In this document: positions 36,039 through 43,269 of the stretch, piece after piece
Numbering within the stretch: the stretch's first letter is position 1
Layout of the letters: each line of letters starts with the position of its first letter
NCBI RefSeq assembly: GCF_000521215.1
Contig: NZ_KI928919.1
Location: 744,104 to 808,103, forward strand
Origin: Labrenzia sp. DG1229
Lineage (GTDB): Bacteria; Pseudomonadota; Alphaproteobacteria; Rhizobiales; Stappiaceae
Direction of reading: 5' to 3'
DNA length: 64,000 bases
Translations under genes and position numbers: made by a program
Notes under the pieces: generated by a model
The model's database searches: none
Seen by the model: only the letters and a program-made list of their open reading frames with translations
What the model was told of the DNA's origin: nothing

Positions 36039-36732
36039 CGAGATAGGCCCCGGCGAATGCTCCGGCAACCGCGCCGGTAAAAATGCTCCAGTAACCGCCG
36101 AAAAGGACCCAGGTCGCCCAGGCAACGCCGCCGGCGATCAGCCAGCTGACCGTCTGACGTTTGCCTTTCCAGAGCGGCACCAGCAGGGCGGCGAAAAAAG
36201 CTGGCAGCACCAGATCGAGACCGAAGGTTTTCGGATCGGAAATGAGACTGCCGGCGAAATAGCCCGGGATCACGGACAGTGACCACACAGCCCAGACGAT
36301 CAGTCCGCTGCCCAGATAAATGCCCCAGTCGCGAGTCCCTTTTTCGTATTGAGACAGCGTCAGCAGCCAGTTGAGATCCGTCAGAAAAAACAGTGCGGGA
36401 TAGGTCTTGTATCCCGGCACCTGACCTAGCCAGGGCCGCAGGCTGGCGCCAATCAACAGCATGCGCATGTTGATGGCGGCGGTAATCCCCACCATTGCGA
36501 TCAATGTCGGCCGATCCAGGGGTTCGCTGTAGATTTCCATGGCGACGAACTGGCTCGCCCCTGCGAACACGATTGTATTCATCAGGAGCGCTTCCAGAAA
36601 TGACAATCCCTTTTGCGCGGCCACGGTGCCGAACACAGCACCAAACACGATGATGCCCGGAAAGACAGGGATGCACATCAAAGCGCCCTGCACGCAGCCT
36701 TGCAGGCTGAGGGTGACATTTTTTTCAAGCAT
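36031..36732 (-). CDS. azlC: AzlC branched-chain amino acid exporter
   Basis: A 233-residue AzlC protein with about seven helices. Family segments are PVFPGIIVFGAVFGTVAAQKGL, MNTIVFAGASQFVAMEIYS and NMRMLLIGASLRPWL. Together with azlD it forms a small-molecule efflux pair. The upstream gap (36733-36848) separates it from the TauE/SafE gene, with no clear promoter motif seen by eye. Confidence 0.92.
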   Translation of the reverse strand: MLEKNVTLSLQGCVQGALMCIPVFPGIIVFGAVFGTVAAQKGLSFLEALLMNTIVFAGASQFVAMEIYSEPLDRPTLIAMVGITAAINMRMLLIGASLRPWLGQVPGYKTYPALFFLTDLNWLLTLSQYEKGTRDWGIYLGSGLIVWAVWSLSVIPGYFAGSLISDPKTFGLDLVLPAFFAALLVPLWKGKRQTVSWLIAGGVAWATWVLFGGYWSIFTGAVAGAFAGAYLDD

Positions 36733-36848
36733 TTAAGACCAAAGACTTGGAGAACAGGTCCATTTCCGGACGCGCCACTATCACGAGATTATAGTTTCAA
36801 GACCAATGAAATCTTTTGATCCACATATCAAGGATGATTGTCGCCGGT

Positions 36849-37676
36849 TCAGAAGAAGACACCGTAGATCATGCGAAGTCCGGTGAATCCGAGAAAAAGG
36901 GCGAAGACGAGTTTGAGTTTTGCCGGATCAATCGCGTGTGCGATTTTCGCGCCAAGAGGGGCCGTCAGGGTCGATGCGGGGATGATCAGCATGAAGCCGA
37001 TCAGGTTGACGTAACCAAGCGAAAGCGGTGGTCTGCCATCAAGATCAAAGCCGAAATAGACCGACAGCAATGTCCCCGGCACAGCGATGATCAGTCCGAT
37101 GGCCGCCGCGGTCCCGACCGCCTTGCGGATCGGATAGTTGAACAGCGTCAATGTCGGCACGCCGAGGGTGCCGCCACCAATTCCCATCATCACGGAAATA
37201 CCGCCGATCAGGAAGCCGAGCACTTCCCTGATGGGTGAGCCGGGCAACTTGTCGGCAAGATGCGACCCTTCCTTGCGAAGCATCATGTTCGCGGCAACGG
37301 CAAGGGCGACGACGCCAAAAACAAACGTCAAGGCACCACCGGAAATGTTGCCGGCGAGCGTCGCGCCTGCGAGCACACCCAGAGCAATTGCCCACCACCA
37401 ACGCTTGAGAAGATCCATGTCGACGCTGCCGCGTTTGTAATGCGCGCGCGCCGACGAAGCACCGGTGGCAAGGATGGTTGCCAGCGACGTACCGACGGCA
37501 ACATGCATCAATACGTCAGGATCTATCTTCAGCGCGGTGAACATGTAGTAGAGCACCGGCACGATGACGATCCCGCCACCGACACCCAGCAATCCCGCGA
37601 TGATCCCGGCAACGACCCCCGTAGCAACAAGTGAAAGCGCCAGCAGGCTGAGGGAGAAAAGGCTGAGATCGTCCAA
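36849..37676 (-). CDS. TauE/SafE family sulfite/sulfoacetate exporter
   Basis: A membrane protein of about 275 residues with two TauE/SafE repeats and about eight helices. GLLGVGGGIVIVPVLYYMF in the first half and MMGIGGGTLGVPTLTLFNYP in the second are the twin family signatures. No ATG lies near the N-terminus. A TTG at 37676 with GAAGGAA seven nt upstream gives the expected length, while the open frame reaches 37922 over sequence that belongs to the divergent gene. Members export organosulfonate breakdown products or other anions; no sulfonate genes are nearby, so the substrate is open. Confidence 0.85.
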   Translation of the reverse strand: MDDLSLFSLSLLALSLVATGVVAGIIAGLLGVGGGIVIVPVLYYMFTALKIDPDVLMHVAVGTSLATILATGASSARAHYKRGSVDMDLLKRWWWAIALGVLAGATLAGNISGGALTFVFGVVALAVAANMMLRKEGSHLADKLPGSPIREVLGFLIGGISVMMGIGGGTLGVPTLTLFNYPIRKAVGTAAAIGLIIAVPGTLLSVYFGFDLDGRPPLSLGYVNLIGFMLIIPASTLTAPLGAKIAHAIDPAKLKLVFALFLGFTGLRMIYGVFF

Positions 37677-37855
37677 ACTGGTATTCCTTCGGGCGGGACT
37701 TGAGTTGCCGGGCGGCAAGTCAGATTGTGGTTTTAGGACAAGTTCACTCGTTTTTTCCAGCCGGACGACGCAACAAACTGTTTCGGCCTGCCAACAAACG
37801 CTTGAATTCACCCCTGATAGCGGACAGTGTTCGGCTGGTTCTGACGGGAGGGGAC

Positions 37856-38422
37856 ATGTCCGAACACTGGCTCGCGCTTTACACGTTCGCACAATTCCGG
37901 ACACGTGCGGATGATCCGGCAAATGATGATTTCTTCAGCAATGAAGCAGCCATCTGGGCCGCAATGGAGCGTGCAGATGGTTTCATTGCCCGCGCCGGAT
38001 ATGAGGACGAACCGGGTACGGACATCTGGGGCGAGCAGGTCTTCCCGAAATACTGGGAAGACAATGGCGATGGCTGGGCACCGTCCACAATCTCCTTGTG
38101 GCAGGATCTGGAAGCCGCCCTTGCTGCCGTTTATCGGGGCCCGCATGCCCAGATCCTGAGATTGGGTCATCTCTTCGTCAAGGAAGCCGTGGACTATCCG
38201 CCTTATGTGCTCTGGTGGGTTCCACAAAACCACCGGCCAGACTGGGAAGAAGCTGTCGAGCGTCATGAATTGCTCGGTGACAATGGACCGACGGCAACGG
38301 CCTTCACCTTCAAGAACGCCTTCGATCCCCAGGGCGATCCGCTCGTTATCGACGCGAAACGCTCCCGCGAGATTGCCGATCACAACCGCTTGCGCGCGAA
38401 CCCGCCGAAGACGGTTCAATAA
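37856..38422 (+). CDS. DUF3291 family protein
   Basis: A 188-residue protein. The start MSEHWLALYTFAQFRTRADD and the internal VLWWVPQNHRPDWEEAVERHELL match DUF3291, a family with a dimeric alpha/beta (monooxygenase-like, ABM) fold. A strong GGGAGGGGAC Shine-Dalgarno fixes the ATG at 37856. It is divergent from the TauE/SafE gene. The catalytic role is unknown. Confidence 0.85.
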   Translation: MSEHWLALYTFAQFRTRADDPANDDFFSNEAAIWAAMERADGFIARAGYEDEPGTDIWGEQVFPKYWEDNGDGWAPSTISLWQDLEAALAAVYRGPHAQILRLGHLFVKEAVDYPPYVLWWVPQNHRPDWEEAVERHELLGDNGPTATAFTFKNAFDPQGDPLVIDAKRSREIADHNRLRANPPKTVQ

Positions 38423-38436
38423 CTGCAGAACAGCGA

Positions 38437-39291
38437 ATGAGTCAAAATTCGATGCACGACGCCTCGCTTAATCATCGTACCCCTGCGGAGTTAGAATTGG
38501 TCAGGGCGCTAGCGGTCGCAATCAGCCAAAGACTTCGTCAGATCATTTCCCGTGAAGACGGGATGGGCACAGACGATGATTGGTGCATATATCATGCACA
38601 TACCGCTGATTTCGAAATTGCATGCGGAACGCTGTGGTCGCTTGGGGTCTGTTCGGCTGCGGTCGCAGAACAGACGGAAGACAAGCACTTATTATCCCTG
38701 GAAGCCTTTGAACTTGAGTGCCACAAACGATTTCCTGCATTTTTCTTCATCTACACAAAAGAAGAAGTGGAACGGTTGTTAATAAAACAGTCAGGCACAT
38801 CCTGGCCGCCGAATGAGCAAATCATCGACGCCTATCTCAGAACTGTCGTTGACTATGGGAAAGATAAAAGCGCACATCTGCCCTTTCCGAGAGGAAAACA
38901 GTTTCTACCGACACATCCTGAACAGATTGCGCCGATGGAAGCATTGGCACACAACGGCTTTGCTCAAAAGGCAGGCGATCAGTTCATCTGGACGGATCAG
39001 ATGACCCCGATCATGGTCAAAAACTGGATTTGGGACGAAACGGATGTAGACTGGTTTTCGATCGACCGCTCCAAAGTCTCAGCACAAGCAAAGTCTGTTC
39101 TGGCCAGTCTCAAAACAGACCGACTGACTGAAATTAGGACCGATCTTCAGAATATGTCGATCACTTTTAGAGGTCTTGAAATCATGCAAAGATGGACTGG
39201 GTCCACTTGGCTTCCGGCAGGACAAAAGGCTCAGTTCATGAGTTTTGACGAGGCCGTCGCTGTTTCCCGCGAGATCGAGACAGAACTTTGA
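38437..39291 (+). CDS. Unrecognised protein, accessory-like
   Basis: A 284-residue soluble protein with no domain I recognise. It begins MSQNSMHDASLNHRTPAELE and has an aromatic-rich middle (FFFIYTKEEVERLL) and acidic C-terminus. Base composition is visibly more AT-rich than the neighbours, and codon use includes more A/T-ending codons. It follows the DUF3291 gene by 14 nt in the same direction, so co-transcription is likely, but the Shine-Dalgarno is weak. It looks like a lineage-specific or transferred gene. Immunity-like proteins of unknown class can look like this, but nothing specific supports it. Confidence 0.75.
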   Translation: MSQNSMHDASLNHRTPAELELVRALAVAISQRLRQIISREDGMGTDDDWCIYHAHTADFEIACGTLWSLGVCSAAVAEQTEDKHLLSLEAFELECHKRFPAFFFIYTKEEVERLLIKQSGTSWPPNEQIIDAYLRTVVDYGKDKSAHLPFPRGKQFLPTHPEQIAPMEALAHNGFAQKAGDQFIWTDQMTPIMVKNWIWDETDVDWFSIDRSKVSAQAKSVLASLKTDRLTEIRTDLQNMSITFRGLEIMQRWTGSTWLPAGQKAQFMSFDEAVAVSREIETEL

Positions 39292-39427
39292 AATCTAATT
39301 GCATTATTGTTCAAAAATCGATGACTAATCGTCAAGTTCTGGCGTGATTGTAAAAGATTTCGAGCGAACCAATCTTAGGTCCAACAGTGCGCGGCTTTCG
39401 CGTGCCACCCTGGGAAAGGATTGAACG

Positions 39428-40132
39428 ATGAACCCGATCTTACGTCCGTCAGACACCCGCGGCGACGCCGATTTCGGTTGGCTGAAAAGCAAGCACAGCT
39501 TTTCCTTCGGCTCCTATTTCGACCCGAACCATATCGGCTTCGGCGCATTGCGGGTCATCAACGAGGACCGTGTCGCTCCTTCGGCCGGTTTTCCAACCCA
39601 CCCGCACCATAACATGGAGATCATCTCCTACGTCGTCTCCGGCGGGCTGGAACACAAGGATTCGCTCGGAACCGGATCCGTCATCCGGCCTGGTGAACTG
39701 CAGCGCATGAGCGCTGGTAGCGGTGTCCGGCACAGCGAATACAACCATTCAGACACAGACCCGGTCCATTTCCTTCAGATCTGGATCGTGCCGGAAGCAG
39801 ACGGTCTGAAACCAAGCTACGATCAGAAAGCATTTCCTGATGCCGAGCGCCGGGACACGCTCAAGCTGATCGGCTCCAGAAACGGTCGCGAAGGCTCGGT
39901 CGTCATCCATCAGGACGTCGATCTATGGGCGTCGCTCCTGTCGGCTGACAAGAGTGTCTCCTTCGACATCAAACCGGACCGCAAGGTCTGGCTGCAGATC
40001 GTCAAGGGCAAGCTGAGCGTTGATGGTCTTTCTCTGGCTGCAGGCGACGGGCTTGGTCTGCTTGATGCCGGCAAGATTGATCTGGTTACCCAAGAAAATA
40101 GCGAATTCCTGCTATTCAACCTGGCCGCCTGA
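39428..40132 (+). CDS. Pirin-family cupin protein (quercetinase-like)
   Basis: A 234-residue pirin with two cupin domains. HPHHNMEIISYVVSGGLEHKDSLG holds the metal-binding histidines and glutamate in the N-terminal cupin, and MSAGSGVRHSEYNHS the fourth His. The C-terminal cupin is degenerate (VWLQIVKGKLSVDGLSLAAGDGLGL). This matches YhaK/YhhW-type bacterial pirins, some of which are quercetin 2,3-dioxygenases or redox sensors. AAAGGA precedes the ATG. It is a single gene. Confidence 0.93.
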   Translation: MNPILRPSDTRGDADFGWLKSKHSFSFGSYFDPNHIGFGALRVINEDRVAPSAGFPTHPHHNMEIISYVVSGGLEHKDSLGTGSVIRPGELQRMSAGSGVRHSEYNHSDTDPVHFLQIWIVPEADGLKPSYDQKAFPDAERRDTLKLIGSRNGREGSVVIHQDVDLWASLLSADKSVSFDIKPDRKVWLQIVKGKLSVDGLSLAAGDGLGLLDAGKIDLVTQENSEFLLFNLAA

Positions 40133-40171
40133 CGTCCCGGGGAGGGACCGCCTCCTCCCCATTTCCGCCCG

Positions 40172-40657
40172 TCAGCTTCCCTGCCCTTCGGTCCCTTTTT
40201 CAAGAGAGCAACCGCGCAGTGCAAGGAGTGTGTCGGTCAGCTGGGCTCCGGCCTGTCTGAAAGCAGCGTCCGTGACTTCGGGGCTTGCCGTCCCGAGACC
40301 CTTTGCCAGCAGCTTCATCTCGTTGAGATTCCGGTTCAACGATTTGATTTCGCGCACAAGATCAGGTTTGTCGACCGATCCCGCAGCATCCAGCTTGGCG
40401 GACAGGTCTGAGATCCTGTCATTGATGGATTGAAGATTTGACCTGACCTCGGCGGGTGACATGTCAATCCTGGAGAGGGCGGCATCCGTCACCGTACCGG
40501 CGATCGATTCGGCTGCGTGGTCTGCGCGGTTGACAACCACAATCACGAGAATGCAGGCGACTATGACGAGCAGCGCCGTTGCGTTGATCAAGGCCAGCAA
40601 CAATTGCCCCGGCAGGCGTTTCAAACGGGTCGCAAAGCCCGGTGCACCATGTGTCAT
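40172..40657 (-). CDS. Single-helix membrane protein with coiled coil
   Basis: A 161-residue protein. A short basic N-terminus is followed by one strong helix (about residues 17-43, LLLALINATALLVIVACILVI) and then an extended polar helical region (about 44-130) with heptad-like spacing, ending in a small polar tail. It is probably anchored in the inner membrane with the coiled coil outside. I recognise no family. It is convergent with the pirin gene; a GC-rich inverted repeat lies between them (about 40139-40160). Confidence 0.8.
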   Translation of the reverse strand: MTHGAPGFATRLKRLPGQLLLALINATALLVIVACILVIVVVNRADHAAESIAGTVTDAALSRIDMSPAEVRSNLQSINDRISDLSAKLDAAGSVDKPDLVREIKSLNRNLNEMKLLAKGLGTASPEVTDAAFRQAGAQLTDTLLALRGCSLEKGTEGQGS

Positions 40658-41136
40658 TGACGGTTCCTCCAGGCACGGTTCAAATCAGAACCTCACCGTA
40701 TCATCGGAGATGTTACAAGACCTTCCGACTTACGGCGAAGGAATAACCATTTCGCAGCAGGAATGGACCGAACGACGGACTGCATGCCGATACTGCCAGC
40801 GTCTGCAGGTATCCTGCTCAGCGAGGCTCTCTCAGGCCCAAATTTGCAGACCAATGCAGCCAGGGTCACGAGAAAAGGGCTAAGTCTATACGGCTGCGAT
40901 GCCTCTCGGCACACATCCTGCCGGTTGCGATCCAGACCTCAGGACTTTCTTTGCAGGTTTGTTTGACAGGCTGGAACCGGCATTCAAGGGCTGAACCGAA
41001 TGCGCATGGTTCAACAGACCGAACAGACCCTTTGACGTTCATGCAGCCAGTTGTCACAATTTTAACGAGCACAACAACAAGAAACTAACTGGTGAGTGAT
41101 ATCCACACGCATCGGTTACAGTTTCGGATTGTCGTA
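40658..41136. other. Gene-free intergenic stretch
   Basis: I see no convincing coding frame, RNA gene or strong hairpin here. Short open frames on both strands lack Shine-Dalgarno sites and family features. It separates the membrane protein at 40172-40657 from the small protein at 41137. Confidence 0.5.
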
Positions 41137-41331
41137 ATGAAACTTTCACATCTAGCCATTTCCCTCGTGTGTGTATTCGCGGCATCAAACCTTTTCATAT
41201 TGGCCAACGAGAAATTTGAAGCCATTGCGGTTGACTTCGGATTTGGGGGAATACTGTTTATCCTGCTGACAGGTCTTTTTCTGATGGTCCTGGCAATTGT
41301 CATGTTTTTCAGGTCGTTCCGGAAGGCTTAG
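41137..41331 (+). CDS. Small two-helix membrane protein
   Basis: A 64-residue protein, MKLSHLAISLVCVFAASNLF at the start, with two hydrophobic segments (about residues 5-25 and 33-58) and a basic end FFRSFRKA. The open frame begins at GTG 41092, but the ATG at 41137 gives a clean membrane protein. No family is recognised. It stands alone in a sparse region just before the tRNA-His gene. Confidence 0.6.
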   Translation: MKLSHLAISLVCVFAASNLFILANEKFEAIAVDFGFGGILFILLTGLFLMVLAIVMFFRSFRKA

Positions 41332-41507
41332 TGCGCCCTTGCGCCGCGCGCTCAAGCGCCATTGGCTACACCAGAACACGTTCGTTCAGCTGATCGAAAC
41401 AAAATATGCGCGAGACGCGGATGCCCATTGGTCATTGTCGGGCAGGACCAGCGTTGTTCGGCCGGTGTCCGGAAACCTGGAAACGATTGGGAGGTGTTTG
41501 TTTGGAA

Positions 41508-41584
41508 TGGTACAGACGAGTGGGTTCGAACCACCGACCTTCGGAGCCACAATCCGACGCTCTAACCAACTGAGCTACGTCTGC
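41508..41584 (-). tRNA. tRNA-His (GTG anticodon)
   Basis: A 77-nt tRNA on the minus strand. Acceptor GCAGACG pairs with CGTCTGT. The D arm GCTCAGTTGGTTAGAGC, anticodon arm TCGGA-TTGTGGC-TCCGA (anticodon GTG, histidine) and T arm GGTGG-TTCGAAC-CCACT are all good, with ACCA encoded at the 3' end. The acceptor end has G1:U72 and discriminator A73, not C73 as in most bacterial tRNA-His. This is the known alphaproteobacterial variant that lacks the otherwise universal G-1 identity base. Confidence 0.96.
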
Positions 41585-41708
41585 CTAGGCCTTGATATGG
41601 CGCGGACGATACTCGTCCGGGCCGCTCTTTGCAAGGGCGTCTTCTAACGCCGTTTTTTGGAACCGGCAAGCTAGCATTTTCGGAAAATACAAGCCTGTTG
41701 AAAAGAAA

Positions 41709-41733
41709 ATGCCCGGGGCTGAACCCCGGGCAT
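41709..41733 (-). terminator. Terminator of phasin gene
   Basis: The 10-bp perfect stem ATGCCCGGGG/CCCCGGGCAT with a 5-nt loop is followed on the minus strand by TTTTCTTTTC. It lies 39 nt after the phasin stop codon. Confidence 0.9.
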
Positions 41734-41771
41734 ATCGGTCATTGCGGTTCCGCAAATGCGGTCCTGAAAGG

Positions 41772-42287
41772 TCAGTTGACGCTCAGACCCTTGAAGGATT
41801 TTTCCATTGCTTCCTTGACCGGAGCGGAAACATCGGTTCCGAGCTTGGTAGCCAGTTCCTGCATTTCCTTGGTCTGGGTGCTCAGAGCGTCGAACTGCTG
41901 ACGTGCAAAAGTGGATTGCAGCTCGATTGCCTCGGCAACTGTCTTCACGGACAAGATGTCCTTGATGAAGTTGAAGGTCGCGTCCGCATTGGTTTTCGCT
42001 GCGTCGACAGCCCTGTGGTTGAATTCGACAACGCCCTGGCGGGAAGTTTCGAATGTGTCTTCCATCAGGTCGGTCGCGTCTTCAGCAGCCGTCTTTACCT
42101 TGGCGTAGGTATCGCGCGCGCTTTCGATGCCTTGCTCGGTGGCTTCGCGAAACGCTGCCGGAACTTCCATTTTCGGAAGAGCGAAAGCTTCAAAGTCCGG
42201 GAAAGTCACACCAGCCGGCGCAGCTTTGGCCTTGGAAGTGCGTGCTTTGGAAGCCGTCTTGGCTGTAGTCGTGTTGGTCTCGGTCAT
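41772..42287 (-). CDS. Phasin (PHB granule protein), longer form
   Basis: A 171-residue phasin. An Ala/Lys-rich N-tail (TASKARTSKAKAAPAG) leads into the helical phasin_2 domain (about 35-165), with FREATEQGIESARDTYAK and SVKTVAEAIELQSTFARQQFDALSTQTKEMQEL. Phasins coat polyhydroxybutyrate granules. AGGAGATGAG precedes the ATG. It lies downstream of a second phasin gene in the same direction, with a candidate PhaR site between them. Confidence 0.93.
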   Translation of the reverse strand: MTETNTTTAKTASKARTSKAKAAPAGVTFPDFEAFALPKMEVPAAFREATEQGIESARDTYAKVKTAAEDATDLMEDTFETSRQGVVEFNHRAVDAAKTNADATFNFIKDILSVKTVAEAIELQSTFARQQFDALSTQTKEMQELATKLGTDVSAPVKEAMEKSFKGLSVN

Positions 42288-42398
42288 GATCTCATCTCCT
42301 AGAGTTCGGATGCGATCATCGGTTCAAAATTCATTCTGCCGTTTCTTCAACTGGCAGACCCTGTCGTCATCCGCAGACCCTACATAGTGCATGCTTTG

Positions 42399-42426
42399 CT
42401 GCATTGCAACATTTTTTTGCACTGCA
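42399..42426. promoter_or_regulatory. Candidate PhaR operator of phasin gene
   Basis: Two TGC-N3-GCA elements lie 18 nt apart: CTGC-ATT-GCAA (42399-42409) and TTGC-ACT-GCAC (42417-42427). They match the CTGC-N3-GCAG type site described for the PHB-responsive repressor PhaR in Rhodobacter and Paracoccus. They lie 112-140 nt upstream of the longer phasin gene. The repressor gene is not in the window. The rest of the 338-nt gap 42288-42625 shows no convincing gene. Confidence 0.55.
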
Positions 42427-42625
42427 CAATAAGCTTCCGTAGGGGCGACCTTGTGTTCCAGCCTTTGGGCGGCTTTCAATCAGCCTGGCGGATGCTTTTT
42501 GCTGCTGCCAACCGTCCACCAGAATCGCGATCAGTGCGGGCTTCGACATTGTATCCATACGCTCGGTTTGTGAACCTTCAATGCGCAGAACGAACGTGTC
42601 CTGCGCATTCTTGAGGCCACAGGCT

Positions 42626-43012
42626 TCACTTTTTCTGCGCGGCCTTTGCAGCGTCCTGCACAGCCTTGGTCGCGGCATTGGAAAATTCACGGGACTGTTC
42701 ACCCAGCGATTCCATTTGCCCGCGCAGATAATTCTGCTGCAGCTTCATCATGTCCTCGACATTGTCGGCCTTGACGAGTTCCTGCGCAAACTTGAATGCT
42801 GCATTGACGTGCTCTTCAGCATAAGTCAGCGCCTTCTTGTTGACATCCGTCGCATTTGCCTGGACAGCGCTGGCGCTGTCTTCGACATTGGAAACAGCCT
42901 TGTGGGTGGCGCCCATGAAATCGTCAAACGCCTTACGAGCCTGGTCTACGCTCTTTTCAGCAAAATCACGCATCTGCTCGGGGACTTCAAAACCGGTATT
43001 GTCAGTGCTCAT
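42626..43012 (-). CDS. Phasin (PHB granule protein), shorter form
   Basis: A 128-residue phasin. VPEQMRDFAEKSVDQARKAFDDFMGATHKA leads a fully helical phasin domain that includes YAEEHVNAAFKFAQELVKAD and the coiled MKLQQNYLRGQMESLGEQS. The end is short and basic (AKAAQKK). GAGGAGCG precedes the ATG. It is the closest relative of the neighbouring phasin but lacks the Lys/Ala-rich N-tail. Both presumably serve the same PHB granules. Confidence 0.93.
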   Translation of the reverse strand: MSTDNTGFEVPEQMRDFAEKSVDQARKAFDDFMGATHKAVSNVEDSASAVQANATDVNKKALTYAEEHVNAAFKFAQELVKADNVEDMMKLQQNYLRGQMESLGEQSREFSNAATKAVQDAAKAAQKK

Positions 43013-43269
43013 GTCAGCGCTCCTCGGGTCGCGAGCTTGGACAGCCCGCGTCTTCTAAGTTCTGTCCTTGCCAAAAATTCGTACCATGCAGATGGCGATC
43101 CGGCAAACAATTGGGGACAGATTAACCACGCCTTCACGTAAGTCCTTTAGCAAACTTGCTGTACGTGGACGACGCTAAGCTTTGCTAGTATTAACAGAGT
43201 GTTTACGAAAGCAGGCATCCCGGCACCGCACGTCCGCAATTCGGTATCGCCGACCATTGGAGCAACACG

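Noticed and set aside
42367-42702. A 111-codon minus-strand frame between the phasin genes
   Set aside because: It overlaps the end of the shorter phasin gene and the PhaR-type site, and its sequence is low in family features.
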